A stretch of 64,000 nt of DNA from Xylocopa sonorina (Eukaryota > Arthropoda > Insecta > Hymenoptera > Apidae), in assembly GCF_050948175.1 (NCBI RefSeq), contig NC_135199.1, forward strand, positions 6,886,501 to 6,950,500, given 5' to 3'. Every line of letters starts with the position of its first letter. Positions within the stretch are counted from its first letter, which is position 1. Below are positions 1 through 12,172 of this stretch, piece by piece. A program made the translations under genes and the position numbers. The notes below the pieces were generated by a model. That model was not told the DNA's origin, did not search any database, and worked only from the letters and a program-made list of their open reading frames with translations.

Positions 1-396
1 CCGAAGGAATCGGCAAATAAGACGAGACACGTTCCGACATATCCACTGATAATACTCTATCTAATACGAAACATTAGCTTTCATGCTAAATATTCGTAGC
101 AAGAGTGAATAATTTTTGTACACTTTGCCAATGTCTCGCCAAAAAGTTGTGCGTTCGTAGCGGGGGCACTTTGTTTTCATCCCCCTTGTCAAAGGCAAAT
201 ATCCACTGGTGATACCACATCTAATACAAAACCTTAGCTTTTACGCTAAATATTCGTAGTAAAAGTGAGTAATTGTTTTGCGCCTTGCCAATCTTTCACC
301 AAAAAGTTCTGCTCGCGTTCGTAGCGGAGGCACTTTGTTTTCATCCCCCTCGTCGAAGGCATCGGCAAATAAGATGGGACACGTTCGATGCCAAGC
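1..396. repeat. Tandem repeat, about 2.2 degenerate units, cut by window edge
   Basis: Two adjacent long units and the start of a third are visible. Landmarks recur in order: atcggcaaataag near 9 and 361, atccactg at 41 and 201, the ttagc...gctaaatattcgtag block at about 74 and 234, and ttgttttcat at 171 and 335. The spacing between units 1 and 2 is 160-164 bp because unit 2 lacks about 20 bp (the aagacgagacacgttc segment), which returns in unit 3. A full unit is therefore roughly 180-185 bp. Copies differ by scattered substitutions and small indels. The array probably continues to the left. It has no coding potential I can recognise. It could be a short satellite array or a local duplication inside a transposon relic. 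Confidence 0.85.
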
Positions 397-2141
397 GGTC
401 GCTTGGTTTAACCTACCGATTTCGCGGTCCCCGTGAAGCCGCCGTTGAATGGAAGTTAATCACAGAGCCGCGAGCGATTTCGCGAACCGCGTCGTGTTTC
501 GATTGCGACGCGGCGAGTGGCGGTTCCGGGGGTGGATTATAGCGGGGGATGAAACGGGCAAGGGCATACCCCTCGGAGCGGCTGTTGCGAGAGGCGATGC
601 GGATTTATTTTAAAGGGTCGCTTTTTCAAATGACGAGTGTTGTTGCTCGCGGCGGAAAGCCGTGCGCCGAGGGGTGGCGTGTCGGACGAGGGTCGAAAAA
701 AACAGTTTTCCCACTGCGGGGCCTACTTGCCCGGGTCCCGCGACCTCTGCGGATTCAATCGACGGGCTCGCCTCGTAAATGTTCGCTCGTTGCCGCGGCA
801 GTTATAGCGCCCACGAGGAACGCTTTAAGGTTTCGAGAAACAACGGGGATTGCGCTGTTGAAGGCGCTTTGTTTATCCGCTCGGGAAAAAGCAGGCGTTT
901 TAATACGTATGGACGATTCAGGGGCGTGTAAAATTTTGAATTGGCTCCAGTTGAACGATTAATGGTCGGCCTCTACGCCTGGTCAATCGAGAACAAATGG
1001 GGATGAAGTGCGTTTTGTCTTTGTTGAGGGGTAAATGCCGACGTGGCCATTGGATGGATTTCACCAGCGAAAGGGGGATGAAATCGTACGATGGGTGGAG
1101 TGGATGATAAAAAGGATCGATTCGATATTTCTCTTTTTTTTTCTTCCATCTACTGATCTTTGAAAATTATGAAGCTATAAATCGCGTACTCGTTGACGCG
1201 ACGGCGAAGAATGCGGCTGAAATGATCGTACCCTGTGAAAATCGGCGAGAGCCAGTCCGCAAGGCTGTATCGTGAAACTTGTCACGTAGTGTCGTAATTA
1301 TAGGCGTGACCTACGCTCGAGCCGATCGATCCAATCTTTGAGATGATTGATTTAATAGCTGGAGATACGGGAAGGGATAGAGGAAGGTGCAGTAACCTAA
1401 TGCTGAATACTAATGTCCGTTGATAACAGCGATTAAGAGCCCATCGCGGTCCTCGCTCGTCTCGCTATTAAATCGCGGGAATTTAATCGCGCGAGGTCTA
1501 CCCTTTGCCTGCTAGATGTTCAGAAATTCCCGACAAATTCTCAACCGCCTTCTTTTTACAGTTTCCTCAAATAGACGAAGGTATAGTAAACATTTTAAAC
1601 GGCTTTCGGTTAACAGAAATGGTCTACAGAGGCAGCCTCGTTTTTCCAAGGAACGAAGGTGGGAAAAAGAAAAGAGACAGGGTTTGCTTAACTCATTTTG
1701 CAAGGCGATGAGTCGAGTAGTCCGTTCTGCAAAGAATTAAACAAACGTTGCGCGAGCCAGCAAGATGAAACGTCGACAAAACGGTGGACTCCTGCAAAAA
1801 ACACCTGTCACCTTCTCTTTATTTTTCCATTCGCAAAGAGAGTTTCTCATTTCTGTCGCCGACTCGGTTGCCAGCCGCGTCTCGTGCTGCGTTCGCGATC
1901 GTTTACAATCGTCGTTATATATTTGTTTACGCTGATGCATGCGTCTGCAAATTGCATAAGCTCAGCAGAAAAGTATCCACGTCTTATCGAACAGTTATAT
2001 CTAATCGCGAACGACAAATATTGAGTCGTTTAAAAGTTTCCTCGCTTAAACGACGTTGTATTTACGCTTCGAGTGGAGGACAACACATTGTAGTTAATGT
2101 ATATTTGCAAAGTAACCGTAAGTGACTTCGATCGCCCGTTG
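397..2141. other. Non-coding stretch, no gene seen
   Basis: Only short open frames without start context or splice signals are present. Between 397 and 960 the sequence is GC-rich and rich in CpG. Around 1,130-1,145 there is a short pyrimidine run. I see no RNA gene and no mobile element here. Confidence 0.6.
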
Positions 2142-2143
2142 TC

Positions 2144-2242
2144 ACAACCTTGAATCACTTTTAAACGATCTTAAATAGCCCCCAAACGATTTTAAATAGC
2201 CTCTAAACGAGTTCAAACAACCTCGAATGACTTTAAAAATCG
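2144..2242. repeat. 21-bp tandem array with flanking direct repeats
   Basis: Units start with aaacga or a variant at 2163, 2184, 2205 and 2226, exactly 21 bp apart. The first two units share the core aaacgat.ttaaatagcc and later units are more diverged. The array is bracketed by near-identical 19-mers of the form acaacctYgaatSacttt at 2144-2162 and 2217-2235, which differ at 3 of 19 positions. This is a small minisatellite. I see no coding role. Confidence 0.75.
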
Positions 2243-4966
2243 ACGTGTAAACACGCGAAATTGCAATGGGAAAAAGAGACAACGATAAACGTGTTTGCTT
2301 CTAATTTATTATAAGCCGTTACTAAAACATCACCGTTACACCGTGGTATATCCCTCAATTTCAAGCGACGCCGATTTAATTCGAGGCTAATCTCCGCGAA
2401 AGCGATGCTATTATAAGACGTTCGAGGGCGGGCGGTGTAAACGCAAACACAAACTTGGTACCCTTCTCTACCCCTTCGGTGTCTCCACAACAAACAGGAT
2501 AATCCACGTACAGGCAGCTGTTCCTGTTTTTCTTTTTTTTTTAAGGAATTCCCCCGGAACCTACAATAAAATACGACCGCCACGTGGCAAAGAAATTCGA
2601 TTCCATGCGGGAACTGTTTCTCGCTTTGAGCCGTGAAAAGATTTATGGAAACTGGCCGCAAGAAACTAGCTAGATTATTCTGTTTTCTCACCATCTCTTC
2701 CTGCGTGACTCTTCGACTCGTCATTACCTTCTGCCAAGAATATCTCGTTCTTCGCGCGACGTACACGGTATTTTAATACGTTATAGACAAAAAAAAAACA
2801 GCTGTTACTTTCGTTGAACCTCGATTTTGCAAATTAATTCGAATTATTTCGATCGACCACTTCCGCCCACGATCTGGCGCGGCCAGCTAGCCGTGCGCCT
2901 TTGAGATCGTCGAGTAATTATTGGTCTACGGTCAGATTGACGGACAACAGGCGTACCATTTACATTCCACCGTTTAGACAATGCTTGCTGGCTATATAAT
3001 TTCGTCTAGCCAACGGTGGAGACCGCAGACACACCGTTCGGTTTTCTTGGGATTGATATATGTGCACGGGTGTCGAACCCTTTCATTTCGAATGGGTGCC
3101 CGGCTCCGTTAAGCGATCAGGATTTGCGCAACAAAGTGAAGAAATTAAATGGGTCCTCTTAAACGGTGCAATTATGCAATTAGCCGGAATACTATATTCG
3201 CCAGGTCTAATCATAACCATACGAATAAACTACCAGCCGCGAGACGCGTTTGAAACGTACCTCGTCACTCGATGATTACGGGTTCCAAGCCTTTTGCCGG
3301 ATTTTTTTCGGCTCGAACTTGCCCGCCACTTCCTAGCAAAAATGCCTGCCCGCGTGCTCTACCCTCGCGCTAATCTCGCACGCGATTCGAGTATTAGAAA
3401 AATTAAAAGAACTTCCACGCTGATTATTATATTCGACAACGAAATGCGATTTTATCTCACGCGGTGGATAGAAGGGAAGGTGGTTATTTAAAAACTAGAA
3501 ACAGGTTGTTCTCTTCTCACGAAAGCGAACGACTGACGCAACCCAGAAGTAATCAGAACGTCTCTTTAAACAGTGCCCAACGAGATTTTGTTTAAACGAA
3601 TAACGTACACGAGAATAATTGACTTCGAACGGATTCTACTGGTACATTCGACGCGAGGCAAGAACCATTTCTTCTGTACTTTATTCAAGAAGCGAAGTCG
3701 TTGCGCCCCGTGTTAACGATCCTTTAAGGATGGCCCATTAACGAGTGCAATGTCGAAAGAGGGATGTATATAAGGAAGTAGTAAACCCGGCATTTTTCCT
3801 TCAAGCCGTTCGTTTTCCGCTGCTCGCCAGCGAGCAACAACAAATCTATTAAAAGTCCGTCGAGCAGAACGACTCGTCGTTATTGTCCGCTAGGAAGGTA
3901 TCCATCTTCCAGGATCCCTGGCGTTCGACGGGACGCGCGGTGGCCCCGCGTATTTTCCAAAAAGCCCAGCCCACAAAAGAGCAAACTGATCTTAAGTGTC
4001 CCTAAGAGCGGTCAGGGCAGCCTCGAAATGGGACCGGCTCGACGGTGTGTGGGATCCTCTCGTCGCAGGTATACACGGTGGCCACGTTTAAGGAAAACGA
4101 CATTCGACCCGCGCCATTGTCGATTTTCCCCATCGACAATGGAGGCAGCTGAACGAGCGGACCAAAACATTGAGACGTATCCCGTTGTTGCTGCTGTCAC
4201 CGTCCTGGGTCCCACCCCTTGGTCGGACATTATTACGAAAATATTTGAAACTACTCTCTATGCTGGGCTCTGTAAAGGATATACCCGTAGCATTGTGTCG
4301 ATTGGCGCAACGCGCACAGGATCGTATACAGGGGTGCTCTCGCCAACAGGGATGGTCGATGGAGGAGACGAACAGGAGGGAGAAATATAAAAAGAGCCAT
4401 CGAGGTCCCCGCGAGAGATCTCGCTCTCTGTCGGAGATTTCAAGTAATTTCGAATCGCGCTGTAGCGGAGAGATATTTGGAACACCTGCGCGAATCGTCA
4501 TCGATGAATCGCGTCTAGTCATGGACGGGCGTATCGGTTAATATGGATTTATCGGCAGGCTGGCTTTGAAAATTTCATTTCGACGAGTATTGATAACCCG
4601 CCAGTCAATAATTGTCGAACGCTGGCTGTTCGATCAGCGACGGTAATTGTATTTACGACTGATTGCAAATGAGAGGATTAAAAACATAACTGAAACTAGA
4701 ATTTATGGAAAACGAATCGCGGCAAATTCGCGGATAATCGCCGCAGCGCTCCCGTCCTCCTCGTTCTTCGCAGTCTCTCAATTTTACCTACCGCTGTTTT
4801 TTCGCGTTGCGTTTTTTTGCACCGTTATTGAAATCGGTTTTTACCGGACGTGCGCGCGGCCCTTTTTTTTCCCCACCGCGAATCACGTTTTTGCAAATAA
4901 ATAAATCGAAGGTAACGATAATGCAGTTGCCAGATCACGTCGACACGCGATTACGTCGAACGTTTC
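2243..4966. other. Non-coding stretch with two TATA-like sites
   Basis: No exon-like frame is visible. Two sites resemble TATA boxes: tatataa at 2993-2999, and tatataag at 3767-3774. Neither has a TCAGT-type initiator at the expected +30 distance. A small hairpin (gctcgc/gcgagc) lies just downstream of the second, near 3820. These are weak hints of promoters only. Confidence 0.5.
3767..3774 (+). promoter_or_regulatory. TATA-box-like site
   Basis: The octamer tatataag matches the metazoan TATA consensus. The best initiator-like sequence downstream is ttcaag with its A at 3803, about 36 bp from the first T, which is slightly too far, and the initiator match is poor. AT-rich octamers of this kind are expected by chance in 64 kb, so this is tentative. 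Confidence 0.15.
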
Positions 4967-5005
4967 ATTGAATTTCATGCGTAGCACCGTTGCATGAAAT
5001 TTAAT
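4967..5005. repeat. Inverted repeat, 14-bp stem
   Basis: The left arm attgaatttcatgc (4967-4980) and right arm gcatgaaatttaat (4992-5005) pair over 14 positions, 13 Watson-Crick and one G-T, around an 11-nt loop. It is too short for a typical microRNA precursor and could be a cruciform-forming site or chance. The surrounding sequence gives no sign of a transposon. Confidence 0.6.
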
Positions 5006-6771
5006 TCGGTACACGGCTTATGGTGGGATAACAACGGACAAAATTCTCATGTTAATGAACAACGTCCCAGGCTTTTCCTCAGATTAGTTTACATTTCGCT
5101 GTTTTACGTTAATTGGCATTACCAGAGAGCGGCTCTCGTTTTCGTTTCTTCTCAAGGACAATAATCAACCGAGATTCCTCTATTGCAACAATTCTCTATT
5201 GTACAATTTTGCATAACATAGTTGACCAATAAAAATTTAGGTTTCACTTGAATCGGTACGCGTTTCACTTTCGCGCGCTAATTCGTCTCGCCTGTATAAA
5301 TCAGCTGGCCGAGCGGATCTCCTCGGGGGACAGGAATTAACCCAAGTATCTCTGATATATTTCCCTTAATTAGAAATGTATCTCGCGTTACGTATTCGAG
5401 GCCCGTCCCCGGGTATAAAGACGTAAGTTTCGGTCGTCGCGTAACAACGACGTGTCCCCAGGACTTCTACGAGAGAGTTTAAGAGGGCGAAGCGAAAGAG
5501 GAGGCAGGAATTTACAGAGGGGACGCGTTTCACCGCTGGAGATTTCGTATAATTTTGGCTCACGGGCCCGCTCACGTTTCCTGAAAAATGTTTGGCACAC
5601 CTGCCGCGTTACGTGATCCCCCGCGGTGACACGGACCTGATCGTGGTGAACGCGAGAAAATCCTGAGGTAGGCCCTCGACCATGGGAAGCAACTGACATT
5701 TCAACCAATTAATAACAGGGAATTCGTGAAATATTTCGAACCGAATTCGTTCGTAAACAACAATTGGCCCGACAAAAAATTGTATCTCGATTTTAATTAC
5801 GAACGAAATGCTTGGCGTTTCTCTACGGTTCCGAATAAAAAGCCCACGGGAGTTATTGTTTACGCGTCCGCGGATCGATCGACGGTCGAACGTCAGTCGC
5901 TGTAGAATTTACTCCTGTCAGCATTCGACGGCAACTCCCGGGCGAAGTCCATTTAACTAATGAAATTTCAGATACCTAAACGCTCTCGCGGAGCTTCCTT
6001 GATGCCCGTCAACGTTGGCAAATTCAGTCCGCGCGTCTGCTCAGCCCGCGGTCGCAAGTGGCCGAGTTGCGAAGCGCGGATAACGCGAGTTCGAGGGGGT
6101 GGCGGCCCTCGCGTCACAATTCGCATCGATGCCGAGGACGATCGCTAAACTAGCCTGCGATTCCGTGCATACGTCATCGAGAACAGTGCCAGAGACGCGA
6201 CACGAGGGCGAATCGTCGATGGTAAACGTCACGTTTTCGACGTTACGTCGATGCGGCCCGTCGATCGTTGCCAAATTCCACGGAAATTCTGCTGTCGCCT
6301 CGCGCAACCCCTCCTCGAGCGCGCCGTGAATATCCCCGCGAAGACAGGACCGAGTTAGCTACTGGGAATTATGTGTCGATCCCCGTCGCCGTGGAAATCC
6401 GCGTCCAACTTGCGAAGTTTCCAAATTATCGCCTGCGATCGATGGGAAATTGCAACAAGGCTCCGCTTGGTGGTCGTTGTTCGAATAAACATATTCGAAG
6501 ATATGCATTAACGTGCCAGTCTGGCGGGAACGATCGCCGTGCCAGTACGAGTGTACCAGCGTGTTTATTGCAAATGTGTTTGCTTTTGAGTCAAGTGAAC
6601 CGGGTTAAACTACAGGAGAACGAGGGGGGGCGGACGGGTCTACGGTGTATAGCGAAACGTTCTCTCCAATCGAACTGATTCGAAATTCTATTTGTTGCTG
6701 TAGGTTATTGTTCGTAGACAAAGGTTCTCCTGTAACTGTTACCATTAATGGCGATCGCGTACGCCATCGTT
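5006..6771. other. Non-coding stretch
   Basis: No exon-like frame or RNA gene is visible. A TCAGTC initiator-like motif occurs at 5893-5898, but the +28 position carries no DPE. A nested inverted repeat at 5746-5807 is listed separately. Confidence 0.55.
5746..5807. repeat. Nested inverted repeat
   Basis: The outer arms ttcgttcgtaa (5746-5756) and ttacgaacgaa (5797-5807) are perfect 11-bp complements. Inside them, acaatt (5760-5765) and aattgt (5778-5783) form a second short stem. The mismatched stretch between the two stems makes a microRNA precursor unlikely. A transcript would fold as two stacked hairpins with internal loops. Confidence 0.5.
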
Positions 6772-6842
6772 CGCGATCATTTCGGTAAATAGTTTCAAAC
6801 TACCAATTTCTATGGCTCGCAATCATTTCGATAAACCGTTTC
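6772..6842. repeat. Degenerate 46-bp tandem duplication
   Basis: The 25-mers at 6772-6796 and 6818-6842 match at 21 of 25 positions (both contain atcatttcg.taaa..gtttc), with start points 46 bp apart. The intervening sequence also shows weak similarity (accattaatggc versus accaatttctatggc). It is an old local duplication. Confidence 0.55.
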
Positions 6843-8664
6843 CCCCGGATTCTTACGCTCTCGTATCGCGGGATTGAAACGCGCGAGGGTCGCGCGCGGC
6901 CACTGTTCGCCATTGCAGAGGGGACCGTTCGAATTTTCTGCACCGATTTCGCTGGATTTCACTGGTCCCCGCTGAAACGGTCTTACGTACCCCGCGTTGG
7001 ACGTATACGCGACTCTGCGGGACCGAGTGGCACTCGTCGTCGATGTCCACGGCGACGCTCGACGCGTCGTATCGCACCATTCCGCACAAATGGAATTTCC
7101 GGTAGACTAAATAGAAAAGAACCGCGCACCGGCTGGACGTTCTCCGCGGCGTCGTTGGAATTTTCCTCTCTCGCCTCGCTCGGTCGTTCGATCGAGCTTT
7201 TATGCACAACCCCTAAGTATCGTTATGGCCGCCGTTTGACGTAAAGTTTTAACGCACTATCGAGACTGGTGAATAATTAAAGTGTGCCCGTGTACACCGC
7301 TAGATTCGCTGCCCCCTCACCCTCTCCTCACCCCCTGAACGCAATATGATAATTAATTCAGACATTAAACGCCGTAAACTAGTTTCCGTTTTATCGTCCG
7401 AGGCTTTATGAATTTTTACTCGGTCGAGAGTAGACCAGCGAGCGGAACGTATCAATTTTTCCGAAGGAATTGTGCCGTTCTTTCTCCGTTGCCATCGCCT
7501 CGATCTTCTCTTGATCCTCTCGGCTCTTCGCTGGGACGCAGCGGGCCCCGTTCGAACTTCATTGTGCCGCGGGAATCGACGTGAAAAGGTGGAAAATGAA
7601 AAACGACGTCGCGCTGCCGCTTCGACTGCTTTGAGCCACCTTAAAAGCCGTTAAATACCGCGCTGGAATCACCTTTATGGCCGCCAATGATTCAGTATTT
7701 ACGCACAATGCCGGAGGAATTGCCTTCCATCTACCCCACCCGTTGCGGGGCCGCCGTAGGAGGTCTGGGAAATTTCCCTCGGAATCGTCTTCTTCCTGCA
7801 TGCTGACAAGTGAAAACTATCTTCTGTGCCTGCGATTCTTTGCGACCGTGTAGAGAAACGCGCGTTTTTTTCTTGTATCCGGTGGTTTCCACTTTCCTTT
7901 TCTCGTAACCTTGACTAATCGAAGAGAATAGTCGACCATATGTTCTTTTTCTAGAAGAATTAACTAAAGGTTTATTGAAATCTAAGGGTTACCTTGTCTG
8001 CAGTCTATTACGATGGAAATCTCTTCGGTATATTAATCTAAAACCAAGTATTTCGACAATTTCGTACGTATATTGGACATAATTCAGCAGGTTCGAGTAA
8101 TGTTAATTCCACGATGAAAACGAAGACGTGCATTAAAATGCAAGTCGTACGTTTGGCATGGCAATATTACTAATTAGAAAGGCCCCCGCCAAGGCTTTAA
8201 TAAGTCGGTTACGAGTGGTATTAACGAGTGGAGTTAAGCTTCGTCGGAAGGAATTAATGGTTAAATTTTAAATCGTCCCGCAGCGGACGCAGCTGATTTT
8301 TAATTCAATTGCCTCTTGCCAAATCCACCGGCGCTTTTAATTTCTTCCTCGAAACTTTACCGGACGTTAAAAAATTCACCCGGTCGGCGCATCATTCCGC
8401 GACGCGTTCCACTCGCGATCGCCGCGTGGCTTCGAGCGGGTCGGAACGCGGTTCGCGAACGATCGCGAGCGAAACTCGTCGAGTTTTACCTCGAATCGCC
8501 TGGCCCTCGACGCCTGTGTTTCGATTCGAGTTCCTCGAGCACCCGTTACACCGTCGCGAGTCTAGTGACCCTATTCCCGTAACAAGTTTGTTGAAATCTC
8601 GCCGCTTTCGTCTGGCTTGAAGTCGTTCCTTTCTTTGTTCGAGATACTTGATTCACGGTTCAAA
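6843..8664. other. Non-coding stretch
   Basis: GC-rich to mixed composition. No frame with start context plus splice signals is seen on either strand, and there is no RNA gene or transposon. Confidence 0.55.
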
Positions 8665-8683
8665 GGGGGGGGGGGGGGGGGGG
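8665..8683 (+). repeat. Poly-G tract, 19 nt
   Basis: Nineteen consecutive G residues follow caaa and precede tagc. Such a run can form a G-quadruplex and is also a typical place for length errors in sequencing. There is no link to a gene. Confidence 0.9.
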
Positions 8684-11600
8684 TAGCAAAAGAAAGGAGA
8701 GAAAGGAGGGCTCGTAATCCCTCGGTGCCCGGGTATCTTTGTCCAATAAAGTGTCGTGCAATTTTCAGCAAGGTTACATTTTCGGTGGAGCCGTCTTCAA
8801 TTGTTGGACCGGCTTACGACTAGACGGAACTGGGTCGCGTTTCTTGTTTAACGCTTTCGCAGTCGCATCGAGGTGTTATCGCGAAGCACCAGTGCGTGCG
8901 ATCCAATTGAAATTACGAGACGAATGAATTTCGCATGATAAATGCGATCGTTGAATCAACATCCCCTAACCTGTAGCTGAGCGTCGCAACCTTAAATAGC
9001 GGACATTCGAAACCGAGGGCGGGAATGGGCCCCGATGGACCGCGGCTGCTGGGTTTTTAGGCTGACCTTATTCCCTAACGGGTTTATTGAAATGTCACCG
9101 GCTGAACTATGGTCGAGGTCCGCGCAAGGCGGCCTACAATGGCCCTCGATGACAAGGGCGGCGATAAAATATTGGTTGCATCGCGCCAGATCCCTCCCTC
9201 GGTGTGAATCCTTCCGCTCGCGTCGTCCATAGGGGCGCGTCCGGTCGGAGCGAGAACGCGCGAGGGTGAAAGCGGGAAAGAACGCTCGACGGAACGACTA
9301 GTAGCGCGATACTGACAAAGCCTCGCGTTCTTTATGAGCGACACGGATATTACTCTTGCCCGTGAGAGTTATGACGTGGCATACGTTATCGAAGCAGTAT
9401 CTCGCACCTGTTCACGCATTTTTCTCCGGCGTCGTCGAACGGCTTTCGAATGGCCGCGTTTAATGGCCGTTCGCCGCGAAACAAACGTTAGTCCGACGGT
9501 AATGAAGGCGCAACGGGGCTGGCGAGTGAGCGCGCGTACGCGATATTTCCTATCGAGTGTGTAACGAGTATTGTATTATGGGGCTGCGCTTTCATGGAGC
9601 TAGCTCGTCGAACAATTAACTCGCGTTATTTTCATTATCGATGCCGTGGCGTGGTTCGCAGCGTAGATGAAAGTGTGTCCTTTGTAGTCGATGATTCATT
9701 TAGCGAACCGACCGGGAGATTTGCAGAGTTAGCAAACGACTGTGTAGGAACCGATTGAAACTGTGTCATCTGATGCGAACTAATTGTTTCCAACAACGAC
9801 GTCAATCGCGTTTATAGATCGAAGCATGACTGATGGTTATCGTTAACGTCAGATTCGATCGATAATGTACAGAGAAGAGTACGTACCTCTGAGACGGTAC
9901 CACTGAGTCTCTCTCTCGTTCTATATTCTATTACGAACTCCAATTTCGGAGATTCCACGTCGCCAAAGAAACGGGTCGGTTCTTGCCTGGGCAAGACGAA
10001 AACACGACGACGTTCATTAACGTTCATCCAGGCTGGAGCAACGCCAGTGCTCCAACGTTTGATATTATTTCCGGGCTGATTCACGAAGCGTCGGCGGAGG
10101 CCAGTAGACTCTCGTGCGCTCGCGAGACGGGGGCGCCTTTCCGGTTCGAAAAAGCTTCGATCTCGCCGTCGCATCAGTCGATTTACACCAGCCAGACGTT
10201 GCTGCCGCGCGCGTAATTCGGCACCACGGTGTACCGCCTATAATTAACGCGGAGGATGCAAACTGTGCTTACGAACGATTAATTAAACCGCACACGGAGC
10301 GCTTGCTCCAGGGACTCGTAAGCGGCGCGGCCGCATTGTAATGAAATTGTGTTCCCGATGATAAAGATACCAGCAGTTGCTTAACCTGCTGTTCCTCGCC
10401 GTGCCGCGCTCCTTTCATAGATTATCGGCACCGCGCTTTGTCCTCCCCGGTGGTGTACGCGGCGAACGCCGAATATCGAATCGGTTATCGAGCGTAGAAT
10501 ACGATCAATACTGCGAGGGATGTTCGGTTACAGGTGAGTCGAAATGAAAGGCTCGATTCCCTGGGACGGGACAAGAGTAATGTCACGGTTCGTAGTCCGT
10601 TTTCGAGCAGAATGATTCTCGAAATTCCTCTGGCTAAAGAAACGGGGACCACCAGCGAAGCTGGTTTCGCCAGCTTCGCAACAAGGTGAAAAAACAAGGA
10701 TTACATCCGGGTTTACCGTAGAAACGAGGAAGAAATGATAATCCTTTGAGCTTTCAATTTCGACACTGTCTGGCTCATTTACCCTGGTAGACTGTGCTGG
10801 TTCTAAAATGGAGCGGAAAACTTGGATATACTCGAGGATTCCGTTCGGTAGAATGGAATCTGGAAATCCGTGACTTCCATCAAGGCAAATCCTCGGTCTT
10901 CCCGTAATTGCCGCCGCGAATTTAAATATCGAGGCGCTGTTCTTCGATTAGTTATGGAAACGCGCAACCCGCTGTCTCCGCGAGTTTCCCGTTTAATAGC
11001 GGCGCGAATTAATACCCGCGTCCTCTCGCGCGCGCCGCATCTTGGGGAGGGAGATTGAAAAAGAATCTCGTTACGCGTTGTCCCCCACCCAGTTTCCCGT
11101 TTTTCTTTGTGAGATCGTCGTAAGTTTCTATTAAACTGTAATCGTTGTTTCTGAACGAAAAAAGGGAGGATTAGTTCGCGCCCCAACCCCGAATGCTTTA
11201 AAAATCCAATTTCTTCCCATCGATCTCGGAAGTCCTTCGAGGCAATTACCTTTCGCGCGTTATGTTTTCCTCCTTGGACACGTTTCATTTTCTTTCGCGT
11301 ACGATAGTTTCGCGAGAAACTTTTCTTTTCGAAGATCTCGCGTCTCGATGGAAATTATTCCCGTTCGAAATTCTCCTCCGATACGATTTGCATTCTTAAA
11401 AGTGTGAATTCTCCGAAAGCCTTTCGGCTACGAAGGGACACAGGTTCGTTTGCTGACGGTCGAAGATTTTTATCGTTTCCACTGTTTCAACTAGCAAACA
11501 AGACGCTCGAGGCGAGGACCACCATGAGCGTTGCAAAAATCTACGCTTTCGGGGTCGTATACCTGAGGCGAACGGATGGTAGGGGTTCGTCGTGGTTAAT

Positions 11601-12103
11601 TCGTGCCCTCTAGGACGGACCAGATGGCAACGATAGCATGTGCTTTGTGGTACTCGGACGTTTTCCAACAACGCGACGCGCCGTGGCGTCAGGTTAATAG
11701 AAATCTCCACGAAAGGGACATCGTTAAACCGTTCACGATGTCTTTGTTAATGCACGGTGAGCGGCGCATTTGCGTCGCGGCGGTGTCTTTAGAAAGCCAT
11801 CCATCCATTATGCATCAGGGCGGTTAGACGCGGTTACGTGGTGTGTTTGAAAATAATTAGGTTCACACAATCGGAAAAGGATTTCACGTAAGAGGAAACG
11901 CGAAAGGTAAGAAGACGGGGGCGGAACTTGGAAGACGTACGATGGAGCCAGCTTAAAGGCGTACGAGGGATAGTTCGTGAACTTGGTATTGATTTAGGAT
12001 TCCTTCGAAATTTCACGGTTCGTCGGACTCTTTACGCGAGGTTATCGATTCTACGAACATCCGGAGACTTCCGTGATCTAACCGTGTCGCGTTAAATTTT
12101 CCG
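8684..12103. other. Non-coding stretch
   Basis: No exon-like frame is recognisable on either strand. Short complementary arms occur at 10,022-10,060 (tggagca/tgctcca) and 10,655-10,679 (listed separately). No RNA gene is seen. Confidence 0.55.
10655..10679. repeat. Perfect 10-bp stem hairpin
   Basis: The arms gcgaagctgg (10655-10664) and ccagcttcgc (10670-10679) are perfectly complementary around the 5-nt loop tttcg. It resembles a rho-independent terminator in shape, but it has no T tract and the context is eukaryotic. Its function is unknown. Confidence 0.7.
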
Positions 12104-12105
12104 CC

Positions 12106-12158
<53 letters not shown>

Positions 12159-12172
12159 TCTCTCTCTCTCTA
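12104..12172. repeat. CT microsatellite, about 69 bp
   Basis: A nearly pure CT dinucleotide run, interrupted by ttt near 12,125 and ccc near 12,154. Read on the minus strand it is a GA array. No promoter elements are seen beside it. Confidence 0.95.

Noticed and set aside
5893..5898. TCAGTC initiator-like site as a second promoter
   Set aside because: The +28 to +32 positions do not fit the DPE and there is no TATA box; single initiator matches are common by chance.
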